64,000 bases of DNA from Tenacibaculum skagerrakense. GTDB taxonomy: Bacteria; Bacteroidota; Bacteroidia; Flavobacteriales; Flavobacteriaceae. This document shows, piece by piece, positions 16,321 to 24,781 of the stretch. The position numbers and the translations under genes were made by a program. Where the stretch lies: positions 744,001 to 808,000 of the forward strand of contig NZ_SLXM01000001.1 of NCBI RefSeq assembly GCF_004345825.1, given 5' to 3'. Under the pieces are notes generated by a model. That model did not search any database. It was not told the origin of the DNA and saw only the letters and a list, made by a program, of their open reading frames with translations. Positions within the stretch are counted from its first letter, which is position 1, and the number at the start of each line of letters is the position of its first letter.

Positions 16321-17078
16321 TCAATCATTGCTACAACTCTCGCAGGAGCAGCTGAGGCACCAATGATTTTTAAAGGAAACACAGCAACTTTAAACCCAGA
16401 GTAAGGTAATGCGTCTAAATTAACTAGTTGTTCCATGTGCCAGTATTCCTTGTCTTGTCCGACTAAATGAGCTTCCCAGAATAATTCAGAATTGTTTGTT
16501 TCTTTAGCTTTTTGAAGCATGTATGGAAGTGGTAAATCCCATCCCCAAGAATCAATTCCCATAACTTTTATTCCTTTATCAATAAGCCAAGAAGTAGCTT
16601 CTGCACTCATTCCTGTACCAATTTTATGGAAGTCTTTTGTACCATTGTATTTATCGCGACCTGTTTTTATCAATACAATCATTCCAGATTGAATTTCTAA
16701 ATTGTTTTCTAAAAGAAACTTTTCAATATCATTAACGGTAATTGGATCAAAATCAACCTTGTGTTTCATGTCGATTACAATTCCATCTGCGTAGCAAATA
16801 TCTAGTGGAATTTCATCAATAGTTTTAGATTTTTCTCCATTTGTTGTTGGTGAATAATGCCAAGGTGCATCTATATGTGTTGTAGAATGAACTCCCATCT
16901 TTTGAATAGTATCATCTGCCCATCCAGTAAAATTTTTAGGAAATAATTTAAAAGGTAAGCCTAAAAAGCGAATCAACCACTTTGCCTTTTTATGCGGTTT
17001 ATGTTTGATCTTTACTTTCATAAACCAAGGGTCGTTCTTATTGTATTGAATTGGCTTAGATAGGTCGATAATTTTCAT
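16317..17078 (-). CDS. Cyclase/kynurenine-formamidase-like metal hydrolase
   Basis: A 253-residue protein of the cyclase family (PF04199), which includes kynurenine formamidase and polyketide cyclases. The metal-binding signature HSTTHIDAPWHY matches HxxTHxDxPxH, and IIDLSKPI is the typical N-terminus. It continues with TGRDKYNG and VMGIDSWGWD, as in the family. It is probably cytoplasmic and Zn- or Mn-dependent. There is no tryptophan-degradation gene nearby, so a formamidase role is not supported by context. It lies on the minus strand, convergent with the glycosyltransferase. Confidence 0.88.
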   Translation of the reverse strand: MKIIDLSKPIQYNKNDPWFMKVKIKHKPHKKAKWLIRFLGLPFKLFPKNFTGWADDTIQKMGVHSTTHIDAPWHYSPTTNGEKSKTIDEIPLDICYADGIVIDMKHKVDFDPITVNDIEKFLLENNLEIQSGMIVLIKTGRDKYNGTKDFHKIGTGMSAEATSWLIDKGIKVMGIDSWGWDLPLPYMLQKAKETNNSELFWEAHLVGQDKEYWHMEQLVNLDALPYSGFKVAVFPLKIIGASAAPARVVAMID

Positions 17079-17117
17079 TTCGTAGGTAATTAGATTATTT
17101 GGAATGACTAAAATAGT

Positions 17118-18185
17118 TTATTCTTTTTTGGGTTGATAGTCGGTTGGTAGTAAATCGCCCATTTTTTCATAAGCCCAGTATTGTTCTGTAAAAATCCCCA
17201 ATGGGTTTACCAATTTACCAGAAGGTAAAATCTCAATAGGTTTTTCGAGCAATTGAATAGTAGATTCCTGTTGATTAAGTCTTTTGCCAAAACGTCTATA
17301 GTTTAATTCTTCTTTTTCTTTCTTGTATATTACTTCAAGCCAAAAATTAAAATTTAAAAAGGTTTTTCCTTTCATTCTAAACACCAAATCATCGTAGTTT
17401 AAATTTTGTTTTAAAGGAATATTTTTCGTTTTCTCACCATTCTTTAAGATGATTTTTTGCTTTTTAAATTGATTAATAACAAAACCTTCTTCTTGTACAT
17501 TTGCCATATACAAACTTCTAAAAAAGTGAAGTAACGATCCGTTATATGCTTTAAGGCGATTCTTTTCCCATCGTTTTTGCTGTCTTTTAGTTCCTTTTAA
17601 TGCAACATATCTTGCGTGTCCATAAAAGGAAGTAGCTTTAGCATCGGCAGTAAATTTTACCAAGTCGTAGTATATTTTATATCCTAATTTAGAGTTAAGA
17701 ATTTCAATGGGTTTTTTGGCTTTGACGGTTAATTTGTTAGTTCGTGAGTTTAAATAATATTTCAATACTTCAGGATTTAAAACTTCGCAGCCTTGAGCGA
17801 AATTTGTATTACCAATAAATGCCTGACGGAATCGTTTAAAATCCTTAAAATTATTTTTAGGATTGATGTCTAATGCTACCTCGTTTAATAATTCATTGTC
17901 TTCTTCAAGTTGAACAGTTACATATTCATCTTTTTCAAGAGTAATTGGTTTCTGAATTGTTTTAAATCCCATAAAATAAATAACCAAGGTGTAGTTATCA
18001 TTCGGTGCTCTTAATTCAAATTCTCCATTTTCATTTGAAATTGTACCGATGGTAGTATTATTCAAAAAAACAGAAGCACCCTCTAACGGATTATTATTGT
18101 TGTCAATAACTTTTCCTGTAATGGTTTTTTGTGCTAGTATTGAGAGGGTTAAAAAACAAAATAGTATTAAGGGTATCGCTTTCAT
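17118..18185 (-). CDS. Secreted carboxypeptidase-regulatory-like domain protein (paralogue 1)
   Basis: A 355-residue exported protein. It has a signal peptide (residues 1-18, ending ILAQ) and then a CarboxypepD_reg beta-sandwich (~19-105), with ITGKVIDNNNNPLEGASVFL and GEFELRAPNDNYTLVIYFMG. This fold often sits before TonB receptors in Bacteroidota. Residues ~110-355 are a second region of unknown fold, rich in basic residues and tyrosines. No barrel is present, so it is not a receptor. It is a tandem paralogue of the next gene, with matching domains end to end. Role unknown; probably periplasmic or surface. It has its own promoter just before the ATG. Confidence 0.82.
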   Translation of the reverse strand: MKAIPLILFCFLTLSILAQKTITGKVIDNNNNPLEGASVFLNNTTIGTISNENGEFELRAPNDNYTLVIYFMGFKTIQKPITLEKDEYVTVQLEEDNELLNEVALDINPKNNFKDFKRFRQAFIGNTNFAQGCEVLNPEVLKYYLNSRTNKLTVKAKKPIEILNSKLGYKIYYDLVKFTADAKATSFYGHARYVALKGTKRQQKRWEKNRLKAYNGSLLHFFRSLYMANVQEEGFVINQFKKQKIILKNGEKTKNIPLKQNLNYDDLVFRMKGKTFLNFNFWLEVIYKKEKEELNYRRFGKRLNQQESTIQLLEKPIEILPSGKLVNPLGIFTEQYWAYEKMGDLLPTDYQPKKE

Positions 18186-18189
18186 AATG

Positions 18190-18223
18190 CAAATTTGTAT
18201 TTAAAAATAAGCATTTTATCAAA
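18190..18223 (-). promoter_or_regulatory. Promoter placing the start at the ATG of the 17118-18185 gene
   Basis: On the minus strand, TTTG (18220-18223) and CAAATTTG (18190-18197, one mismatch to TAnnTTTG) are 22 bases apart. Only 4 bases separate the -7 element from the ATG at 18185, so the mRNA is probably leaderless or nearly so. Confidence 0.55.
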
Positions 18224-18243
18224 AGACTTTACAACCGATTGTT

Positions 18244-19464
18244 TTATTTGTTTTTGGATGGCTGATAATCCAAAGGAAGCATGGTTGCAAAAGCTTCAAA
18301 TCCCCAATATTCCTCTTGGTAAAAAGCACTTGGATCTAAAAGAATTCCTGATGGATCTATTTGCACTTTTCCGTTTGATAAAACTAAGTGAGAAGTTTGA
18401 ACGTTCAATGGTTTTCTTCTTCTACTCCAAAACACTCCTTTTATGAAATTTTCTTCTTCTGGTTCTTTTGTGTAAACTATTGATAAATAATCTTTAAAAT
18501 CTAAAAAAGGAACGTCTTTTTCAAAAGAAATCATTTCCTCATAAGGAACATTTTTTTTGTATAAATAATCTCGAAACTTTGGAAGCTCTCGTGCTTTTTT
18601 GAGTGTTAATCTTGTGCTATCAAGTTTAGTTTTTGGTGCTGTTACAGGAATGGAAAAGTCGATTACATTTCCATGTAATTTGATGTATTCTCTTGCAAAA
18701 TTAATTTCTTCTTCAGAAGGTCTTTCTTCATTTTTCACCCTTCTAAATTGATTCACTACAAATCCGTCTTGTTCAAATTCTTTGGCTAAAAGACTTCTTA
18801 AAAAATGCATTTGTGAACCATTATAAGCAGTTAACCTATTTTGTTTCCACTTAGTACGAATTGTTTTTCGAAGATTTTGATATTGAGCATAACCACTAAA
18901 AAACACTTTTTCACTATCTAATGTAAAATCAACCAAATCATACGTAATTAAATAACCTAAGCCAGTATGCTTAATTTTTAATGGCTTTTTAGCAAAAGCT
19001 GTTAATGTATTTGTTTTTCGATTGAAATCAAAATGCAAGTCTTTTTCATTTAATATTTTACATTCTTCAGCTAATTTTGTTCTTCCTAAAAAAGCTTTTT
19101 TAAAACTAGCTAAATTGTATTTCCATTCATCATCATATTTTGTGTTAGGAATCTCTACCACATTTAGCATCTCATTATCTTCCTCTAAGGAAATTGTGAG
19201 AAAAGAAGTATTACTTATGTCTAGTTGCTTTTGATATGTTTTATAGCCTAAATAAGAAACTACAAGCGTATAATTATTATTACTGGCATTCAACTCAAAT
19301 TCACCATTTACATCTGTTAAAGTACCAATAGTAGTATTGTTAAAATAAACTGAAGCACCTTCTAATGGAGTATTAGTTTTGTCAATAATTTTTCCTTTAA
19401 CGAGGTATTGAGCAAAAATAAATTGGCAGGTACCTAAAAGAAAAATGAAAAGTCCCTTTTTCAT
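18244..19464 (-). CDS. Secreted carboxypeptidase-regulatory-like domain protein (paralogue 2)
   Basis: A 406-residue paralogue of the 17118-18185 product. It has a signal peptide (ending FAQ, residue 18) and a CarboxypepD_reg domain (VKGKIIDKTNTPLEGASVYF, GEFELNASNNNYTLVVSYLG) at ~20-105. The same C-terminal region follows, ending with a YQEEYWGFEAFATMLPLDYQP block that mirrors EQYWAYEKMGDLLPTDYQP in paralogue 1. It carries about 50 extra residues in the middle. The pair looks like an old tandem duplication. An inverted repeat spans its start codon (see 19450-19495). Function unknown. Confidence 0.82.
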   Translation of the reverse strand: MKKGLFIFLLGTCQFIFAQYLVKGKIIDKTNTPLEGASVYFNNTTIGTLTDVNGEFELNASNNNYTLVVSYLGYKTYQKQLDISNTSFLTISLEEDNEMLNVVEIPNTKYDDEWKYNLASFKKAFLGRTKLAEECKILNEKDLHFDFNRKTNTLTAFAKKPLKIKHTGLGYLITYDLVDFTLDSEKVFFSGYAQYQNLRKTIRTKWKQNRLTAYNGSQMHFLRSLLAKEFEQDGFVVNQFRRVKNEERPSEEEINFAREYIKLHGNVIDFSIPVTAPKTKLDSTRLTLKKARELPKFRDYLYKKNVPYEEMISFEKDVPFLDFKDYLSIVYTKEPEEENFIKGVFWSRRRKPLNVQTSHLVLSNGKVQIDPSGILLDPSAFYQEEYWGFEAFATMLPLDYQPSKNK

Positions 19465-19495
19465 GAAAATAAATTTTGTCTAAAAATAGGGACTT
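19450..19495 (-). promoter_or_regulatory. Hairpin enclosing the start codon of the 18244-19464 gene
   Basis: The arms AAGTCCCTTTTT (19450-19461) and AAAAATAGGGACTT (19482-19495) pair except for one bulged base. The ATG at 19462-19464 lies at the edge of the loop. On the minus strand the hairpin is followed by a T-rich stretch, so it may be the terminator of the upstream MBL-fold gene and may also mask translation of this one. Confidence 0.5.
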
Positions 19496-19511
19496 CATAA
19501 AAATTAACTTC

Positions 19512-20276
19512 TTAAAAATGTATTAATTCTCCGTCTTCAGGAATATAAGTTTTTTGTAATAAGTTTCTTTCAAGAAGAATTTCACGTAGTTGCTTTCTAG
19601 TAGTGGGACAATGATTTACAGCTTCCATATGATTAGCTATAACTTTACTAGGTGCGTTTTCAATAAATTTTACGATGTCTTTTACTGTCATTAAAAGAGG
19701 TTTGAAAATATCAAACTGTGCAGCGCCAGCAGCTACAATACTAATAGCAGGTTTGTATTCTTTTAAAACTTTATCTACATGATTTGTATAAATGGTGTCA
19801 GAACTTATGTAAATAGAAGGTTCATTAGGAAGTTGAATGAAAAAACCCATGACATTTCCCATAGGTTTTGATACAAATCCGTAACCATGTTTCGCTGGGA
19901 TTCCTTCGATTTTTCCGCCTAAAAAAGAAGTTTCTTTCCAATATTGAATAGTACTTACTACGTTTAATCCTTTCTTACGGAACGTTTTTTCATCTAAAAC
20001 ACTACAACTAACAGGAATGTTATTTTTAATTAAAAATCGTTCTGCAGCCATATCGATATGATCTGGATGCGTATGTGTAATAAGACAATGCGTAACTTTT
20101 TCGAGAATAGCATTAGTCTGTTCTGGAAGTGGTACTGTAGGATTCTTTCTTGCTTTAAATCGTATAAATGAAAAAGGAGGAAGAATTCCTTTTTTTCCTA
20201 ACATTGGATCTACTAAAATTACTGCTTCATTGGTTTCAATAACCATAGTTGCATTTCTAATGTGATGAATTTTCAT
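19512..20276 (-). CDS. MBL-fold metal-dependent hydrolase
   Basis: A cytoplasmic metallo-beta-lactamase-fold protein of about 254 residues, close to the UlaG/YtnP-like L-ascorbate-type group. LITHTHPDHIDM supplies the HxHxDH metal motif, and EAVILVDPML, SIYISSDTIYT and VIANHMEAVNHC give the further metal-binding positions. ATG at 20276 (MKIHHIRNATMVIET) is preferred over the upstream start at 20294, because the first beta strand begins exactly there. A Crp/Fnr regulator lies directly upstream on the same strand, a pairing often seen where the regulator controls the hydrolase; this is inference. Confidence 0.87.
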   Translation of the reverse strand: MKIHHIRNATMVIETNEAVILVDPMLGKKGILPPFSFIRFKARKNPTVPLPEQTNAILEKVTHCLITHTHPDHIDMAAERFLIKNNIPVSCSVLDEKTFRKKGLNVVSTIQYWKETSFLGGKIEGIPAKHGYGFVSKPMGNVMGFFIQLPNEPSIYISSDTIYTNHVDKVLKEYKPAISIVAAGAAQFDIFKPLLMTVKDIVKFIENAPSKVIANHMEAVNHCPTTRKQLREILLERNLLQKTYIPEDGELIHF

Positions 20277-20331
20277 GGATATTATTTTTAACAAAGTAAC
20301 TCGTTAGTATAATCTTTCCCATTGATTCAAA

Positions 20332-20901
20332 TCAAGAAATACGTTTTCGAATTCTACTGAGAGTTTCAGGGGTAATATTTAAGTAGGAAGCAATATGATA
20401 TTGAGGAATTTTTTCTAACCAATGAGTTTTATAAATAAATAGTTCTTGGTACAATTCATCAGCAGACTTTGTAATCCTATTATATTCAAATAACTCTTTT
20501 TGTTTTAGCAATTTCTGAAAAGATAAATCAATAAAAGATTTACCACATTCATATTTCTCTAAGAGTTTTGTGAAAGGTTCTTTTTCTATAGTTAATAATT
20601 CTATGTCACTTAAAGCTTCTTGATTTTTATTTGTAGAACTATTATTACTGAAAGAAAATAAGTCGGAAACAAATTGAGGTTTCGTGTAAAAATTAATATT
20701 GGTTTCTTTTTCGGGAGTAGCATAAAACTCTCTTACAATTCCGGAATTTAAAAAACGCAGTTCTTTTTCAGAAGTATTAGCTTTTAACAGAATTTCACCT
20801 TTCTTAAACTCTTTTCTTTTGAACAACGATAAAAGTTCTTCAATTCCATGTTGGTTTAATGGATATTCTGTTTCAAAGAATTTAGAAATCTTATCGTACA
20901 T
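20332..20901 (-). CDS. Crp/Fnr family transcriptional regulator
   Basis: A 189-residue regulator. An N-terminal cyclic-nucleotide-binding-like beta-roll (~20-120) contains FKKGEILLKANTSEKELRFLNSGIVREFY. The C-terminal helix-turn-helix region includes IPQYHIASYLNITPETLSRIRKRI, the usual ending of this flavobacterial subgroup. The Arg/Ser residues that bind cAMP in E. coli Crp are not evident, so the ligand is unknown. It lies 55 bases upstream of the MBL-fold gene, same strand. Two further paralogues occur at 43063-43653 and 44506-45102. Confidence 0.88.
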   Translation of the reverse strand: MYDKISKFFETEYPLNQHGIEELLSLFKRKEFKKGEILLKANTSEKELRFLNSGIVREFYATPEKETNINFYTKPQFVSDLFSFSNNSSTNKNQEALSDIELLTIEKEPFTKLLEKYECGKSFIDLSFQKLLKQKELFEYNRITKSADELYQELFIYKTHWLEKIPQYHIASYLNITPETLSRIRKRIS

Positions 20902-20910
20902 ATGTTTAAA

Positions 20911-20949
20911 TTAAAAAGAGTTGCAAACAGTTTTTAGTGTTTGCAACTC
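20911..20949 (-). terminator. Terminator of the M3 peptidase gene
   Basis: A perfect 11-bp stem, GAGTTGCAAAC (20918-20928) and GTTTGCAACTC (20939-20949), runs into TTTTTAA on the minus strand, 12 bases after the M3 peptidase stop. Confidence 0.88.
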
Positions 20950-20960
20950 AAAAATATAGG

Positions 20961-22985
20961 TTAAGCTGTTAAAAGGCCAGCTCTTTTTAATAAAGCTTCT
21001 GGTTTTGGTTCTTGTCCACGAAATCTTTTGTATAATTCCATAGGTTTTTCAGTTCCTCCTTTAGATAATACATGCTCTTTAAATTTAGATGCAACAGTTT
21101 TGTTGAAAATACCTTTTTCTTTAAAATATTCAAAAGCATCGGCATCTAAAACTTCTGCCCATTTATACGAATAATATCCAGCAGAGTAACCTCCCTGAAA
21201 AATATGAGAGAAAGCAGTACTCATACAATTCTCAGCAACATCAGGATACAATTTTGTATTACTAAACGCTTCCAATTCAAATTCTTTAACAGAAGTTATA
21301 TCTTCTGGATTTCCTGAATGCCAACTCATATCTAATAAACCAAAACTTAATTGGCGTAAGGTTTGCATTCCCTCCTGGAACGTAGCAGACTCTTTTATTT
21401 TTTGAATAAATTCCATCGGAATGGTTTCTCCTGTTTCATAGTGCTTCGCAAAAAGTTCTAAAGCCTCTTTTTCGTAACACCAGTTTTCTAAAACCTGACT
21501 TGGTAATTCTACAAAATCCCAAGAAACAGAGGTTCCAGATAAACTTTTATAGGTAGTGTTTGCTAACATTCCATGTAGTGCATGACCAAATTCATGGAAT
21601 AAGGTAGTCACTTCATTAAAAGTTAGTAATGAAGGTTTAGTAGCTGTTGGTTTGGTAAAATTACAAACTATAGAAACCTGTGGTCGATCATTTACACTAT
21701 TTTTAATCTGTTGTGATTTATAAGATGTCATCCAAGCACCATTACGTTTTCCTGGTCTCGGATGAAAATCTGCATAAAGATGCGAAACAAAATTTCCTTT
21801 ACCATCGGTAACGTTGTATGTTTTTACATCTTCGTGGTATTTTTCTATTGAATCAATTTCTTCAAAATTTAAATCAAATAAACGATTAGAAACTTCAAAA
21901 ACACCGTTGATTACATTCTCTAGTTTAAAGTATGGTTTTAAGGCTTCTTGATCTAAATCGAATAACTCTTTCTTTAGTTTTTCTGAATAATACGCACTAT
22001 CCCATTTTTCAAGACGTTCTATATTATCAAGTTCTTTAGCATAATTTTCAAGATGCTTAAATTCGCGCTCTGCGGCAGGTTTTGCTTTTTCTAATAAATC
22101 ATTTAAGAACGAAAGAACTTTTTCAGGAGTTTCAGCCATACGTTCTTCTAAAACAAAATGTGAGTGAGAATTATACCCTAGAAGTTGGGCTCTTTTATAA
22201 CGAAGTTTTACAATTTGTAACACAATTTCCTCGTTGTTGTTATCATTATTTTGAAAACCTTTTTTGCCCATTGCAATAGACAATTTTTTTCGTAATTCTC
22301 TATTTTCAGCATAGGTCATAAAAGGAATATAACTTGGATAATCTAAGGTAATTAACCAGCCTTCTTTTTCTTTTTGCTCTGCCATTAACTTTGCAGCTTC
22401 TTTTGCTCCTTCTGGTAATCCTTTTAAATCTTCTTCATCCGTTAATAATAATTCAAATGCATTGGTGTCAGCTAATACATTTTCTCCAAACTGAAGCGAT
22501 AATCTCGAAAGTTCCGTGTCTAGTTTTCTCAGTTCAGATTTTTTCTCATCATTCAAATTCGCACCATTTCTTGAAAAGCCTTTATATTGTTTGTCAAGTA
22601 ACATATCTTCCTCAGGAGTTAATGTTAATGACGCTCTTTGATCGTATACTGCTTTAACTCTTTTGAATAAATCAGCGTTTAAAATCATATCGTTTTTAAA
22701 TTCACTTAACCAAGGAGAAATATCTTTCGCTATTTTCTGAATTTCTTCATTCGTTTCAGCAGAGTTTAAGTTGAAAAATATTGAAGTAATTCTATCTAAT
22801 TTCTCTCCTGTGTTATCTAGTGCTTCGGTGGTATTTTGAAAAGTAGGAGCGTCCGTGTTTTTAACAATTTGTTCAATTTCTTCTTTCGCCATTGCAATTG
22901 CTTCTTTGATGGCTGTTTTATAATGTTCTTCTTTTATTTGAGTAAAAGGAGGAGTATTGAAATCTTGTAATAATGGATTGTTCAT
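20961..22985 (-). CDS. M3-family oligopeptidase (Dcp/oligopeptidase A type)
   Basis: A 674-residue zinc peptidase. The catalytic motif HEFGHALHGM places zinc ligands His464 and His468 with Glu465; the third ligand lies in the conserved downstream ELPSQVLENW block. The N-terminus NNPLLQDFNTPPFTQI is typical of flavobacterial M3 dipeptidyl carboxypeptidases. No signal peptide is seen, so it is probably cytoplasmic and degrades short peptides, including cleaved signal peptides. It stands alone, with its own terminator. Choice between Dcp and PrlC subfamily is not possible by eye. Confidence 0.93.
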   Translation of the reverse strand: MNNPLLQDFNTPPFTQIKEEHYKTAIKEAIAMAKEEIEQIVKNTDAPTFQNTTEALDNTGEKLDRITSIFFNLNSAETNEEIQKIAKDISPWLSEFKNDMILNADLFKRVKAVYDQRASLTLTPEEDMLLDKQYKGFSRNGANLNDEKKSELRKLDTELSRLSLQFGENVLADTNAFELLLTDEEDLKGLPEGAKEAAKLMAEQKEKEGWLITLDYPSYIPFMTYAENRELRKKLSIAMGKKGFQNNDNNNEEIVLQIVKLRYKRAQLLGYNSHSHFVLEERMAETPEKVLSFLNDLLEKAKPAAEREFKHLENYAKELDNIERLEKWDSAYYSEKLKKELFDLDQEALKPYFKLENVINGVFEVSNRLFDLNFEEIDSIEKYHEDVKTYNVTDGKGNFVSHLYADFHPRPGKRNGAWMTSYKSQQIKNSVNDRPQVSIVCNFTKPTATKPSLLTFNEVTTLFHEFGHALHGMLANTTYKSLSGTSVSWDFVELPSQVLENWCYEKEALELFAKHYETGETIPMEFIQKIKESATFQEGMQTLRQLSFGLLDMSWHSGNPEDITSVKEFELEAFSNTKLYPDVAENCMSTAFSHIFQGGYSAGYYSYKWAEVLDADAFEYFKEKGIFNKTVASKFKEHVLSKGGTEKPMELYKRFRGQEPKPEALLKRAGLLTA

Positions 22986-23015
22986 TTTACTATTATATTT
23001 TGGTTCTAAATAGAC

Positions 23016-23049
23016 AAAACCTCATAAAAAAGTTGTTTTATGAGGTTTT
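23016..23049 (-). terminator. Terminator of the purK-purE operon
   Basis: A perfect 14-bp stem pairs AAAACCTCATAAAA (23016-23029) with TTTTATGAGGTTTT (23036-23049), 24 bases downstream of the purE stop. The stem itself ends in T residues on the minus strand. Confidence 0.82.
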
Positions 23050-23073
23050 ATGATATTCTTGTTACTAAGGTAC

Positions 23074-23553
23074 TTATTTTTTTACGCGTTCTGAAGCTTT
23101 TTCTACTTTTAATTTTAAGCCTTCTTTGTAAGCAATAATTTTATCTAAAACACATTTATCAGAAGCACCAATTATTTGAGCTGCTAAAATTCCAGCGTTT
23201 TTAGCTCCATCTAAAGCTACAGTGGCTACAGGAACACCTCCTGGCATTTGTAAAATGGATAAAACAGAATCCCACCCATCAATAGAGTTTCTACTTTTAA
23301 CAGGAACACCAATTACAGGTAGCGGACTCATACTTGCTACCATTCCTGGTAAATGCGCTGCTCCGCCAGCACCAGCAATAATTACTTGTATACCTCTTTT
23401 GTGAGCGTTGGTAGCGTAATCAAATAATTTTTCTGGAGTTCTATGAGCAGATACAATATCTACCTCAATTTGAATGTCCATACTTTCTAATACATCTATT
23501 GCTTCTTGCATAATTGGAAGATCTGAATCGCTTCCCATGATAATTCCTACCAT
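23074..23553 (-). CDS. purE: N5-carboxyaminoimidazole ribonucleotide mutase
   Basis: A 159-residue class I PurE, which converts N5-CAIR to CAIR in purine synthesis. The nucleotide-binding GSDSDLPIMQ is at residue 7, the catalytic SAHRTPE at ~40, and AGAGGAAHLPGMVA with PVIGVPV at ~60-80. It begins 6 bases after purK on the same strand, the usual PurK-PurE pairing in which PurK makes its unstable substrate. Confidence 0.97.
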   Translation of the reverse strand: MVGIIMGSDSDLPIMQEAIDVLESMDIQIEVDIVSAHRTPEKLFDYATNAHKRGIQVIIAGAGGAAHLPGMVASMSPLPVIGVPVKSRNSIDGWDSVLSILQMPGGVPVATVALDGAKNAGILAAQIIGASDKCVLDKIIAYKEGLKLKVEKASERVKK

Positions 23554-23559
23554 ATTCTT

Positions 23560-24717
23560 TTATTTTGAGATAACTTTTACAGTTTCTTTTACTATCTGTG
23601 CTAGTTCTCTAGCTTTATCAATATCTTTATTTACAATGGTTACATGTCCCATTTTGCGGAAAGGCTTAGTGTGGGTTTTACCATAGATATGAGGAGTAAC
23701 TCCTTCAATTTCTAAGATAGATTCCATGTTTTCATAAACAACCTCACCGGTATGGCCTTCAGCACCAACTAAGTTTACCATAATTCCAGCAACTTTACTA
23801 TCGGTATTTCCCAAAGGAAGGTTTAAAATACTTCTTATATGTTGTTCAAATTGACTCGTATAACTTGCTTCAATACTGTAATGTCCAGAATTGTGTGTTC
23901 TTGGAGCTGCTTCATTTACTAAAATTTCATCATTTTGAGTTTGAAACATCTCGACAGCTAAAAGTCCAATAAAATCAAATTTATCAGCAACTTTTAAGGC
24001 AATTTCTCTAGCTTTATTTGCAACATTATTATCTATTCTCGCTGGACAAATTACATATTCTACTTGGTTTGCTTCAGGGTGAAATTCCATTTCAACAACC
24101 GGATAGGTTTTAATTTCTCCTTTCAGGTTTCTAGCTACAATTACAGCTAATTCGTTCTTAAAAGGCACCAATTTTTCAGCGATACATTCACCTTCAGGTA
24201 AAGATTGTAAATCAGTATAATTTTTAACCACTTTTACGCCATTACCATCATAGCCAAATCGAGCAGATTTCCATACAAAAGGAAATTGGATGATTCCGTT
24301 TTCATAAGAATGTTTTAATTCTTCTAAGTAAGCGAAATGAGTAAAATCGGCAGTAGGGATATTATGTTGGGTGTAGAATTTCTTTTGTTGTGCTTTGTTC
24401 TGAATAATCCTTAGATTCTTCGGCTTTGGATAGATTGGTAACCCTTCTTTTTCCAATTGTTCTAATGCATCAATATTTACATTTTCAATTTCAATTGTTA
24501 GTAGGTCTACCTTTTTTCCGAAGTTATAAACGGTATCAAAATCAAGTAAATCTCCTTGGTGGAATTCGTTACATATTTGTGCACAAGGAGCATCTTTAGA
24601 TTTGTCTAAAATAGCCGTATAAATATCCAATTTTTGAGTTTCTGCAAGTAGCATTCTTCCTAATTGTCCTCCACCTAATACGCCTAATTTAAAATCAGAA
24701 GAGAAATAGTGTTTCAC
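23560..24717 (-). CDS. purK: N5-carboxyaminoimidazole ribonucleotide synthase
   Basis: An ATP-grasp enzyme that carboxylates AIR with bicarbonate and ATP. YFSSDFKLGVLGGGQLGRML is the typical N-terminus, and KSARFGYDGNGVKVV and NEAAPRTHNSGHYSIEAS are family signatures. The frame also has a GTG at 24744, but a -7 promoter element (TACTTTTG, minus strand, 24746-24753) lies right beside that codon. The GTG at 24717 therefore gives a proper leader and the standard N-terminus, and is chosen, giving 385 residues. It is followed by purE. Confidence 0.94.
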   Translation of the reverse strand: MKHYFSSDFKLGVLGGGQLGRMLLAETQKLDIYTAILDKSKDAPCAQICNEFHQGDLLDFDTVYNFGKKVDLLTIEIENVNIDALEQLEKEGLPIYPKPKNLRIIQNKAQQKKFYTQHNIPTADFTHFAYLEELKHSYENGIIQFPFVWKSARFGYDGNGVKVVKNYTDLQSLPEGECIAEKLVPFKNELAVIVARNLKGEIKTYPVVEMEFHPEANQVEYVICPARIDNNVANKAREIALKVADKFDFIGLLAVEMFQTQNDEILVNEAAPRTHNSGHYSIEASYTSQFEQHIRSILNLPLGNTDSKVAGIMVNLVGAEGHTGEVVYENMESILEIEGVTPHIYGKTHTKPFRKMGHVTIVNKDIDKARELAQIVKETVKVISK

Positions 24718-24745
24718 TTTAATAAATAAATTTGTGTTGTGCACA

Positions 24746-24753
24746 CAAAAGTA
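24746..24753 (-). promoter_or_regulatory. -7 promoter element of purK-purE
   Basis: The minus strand reads TACTTTTG, an exact match to TAnnTTTG, 28 bases before the GTG at 24717. No clear -33 TTTG is visible. This element decides against the upstream GTG at 24744. Confidence 0.5.
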
Positions 24754-24781
24754 ATAATCTTAATTGGTGTTAAAGAATTAT

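Noticed and set aside
18195-18446. Plus-strand ORF of 83 codons across the gap between the two CarboxypepD_reg genes
   Set aside because: It is mostly antisense to the end of the second paralogue, and its sequence looks like a mirror of that gene.
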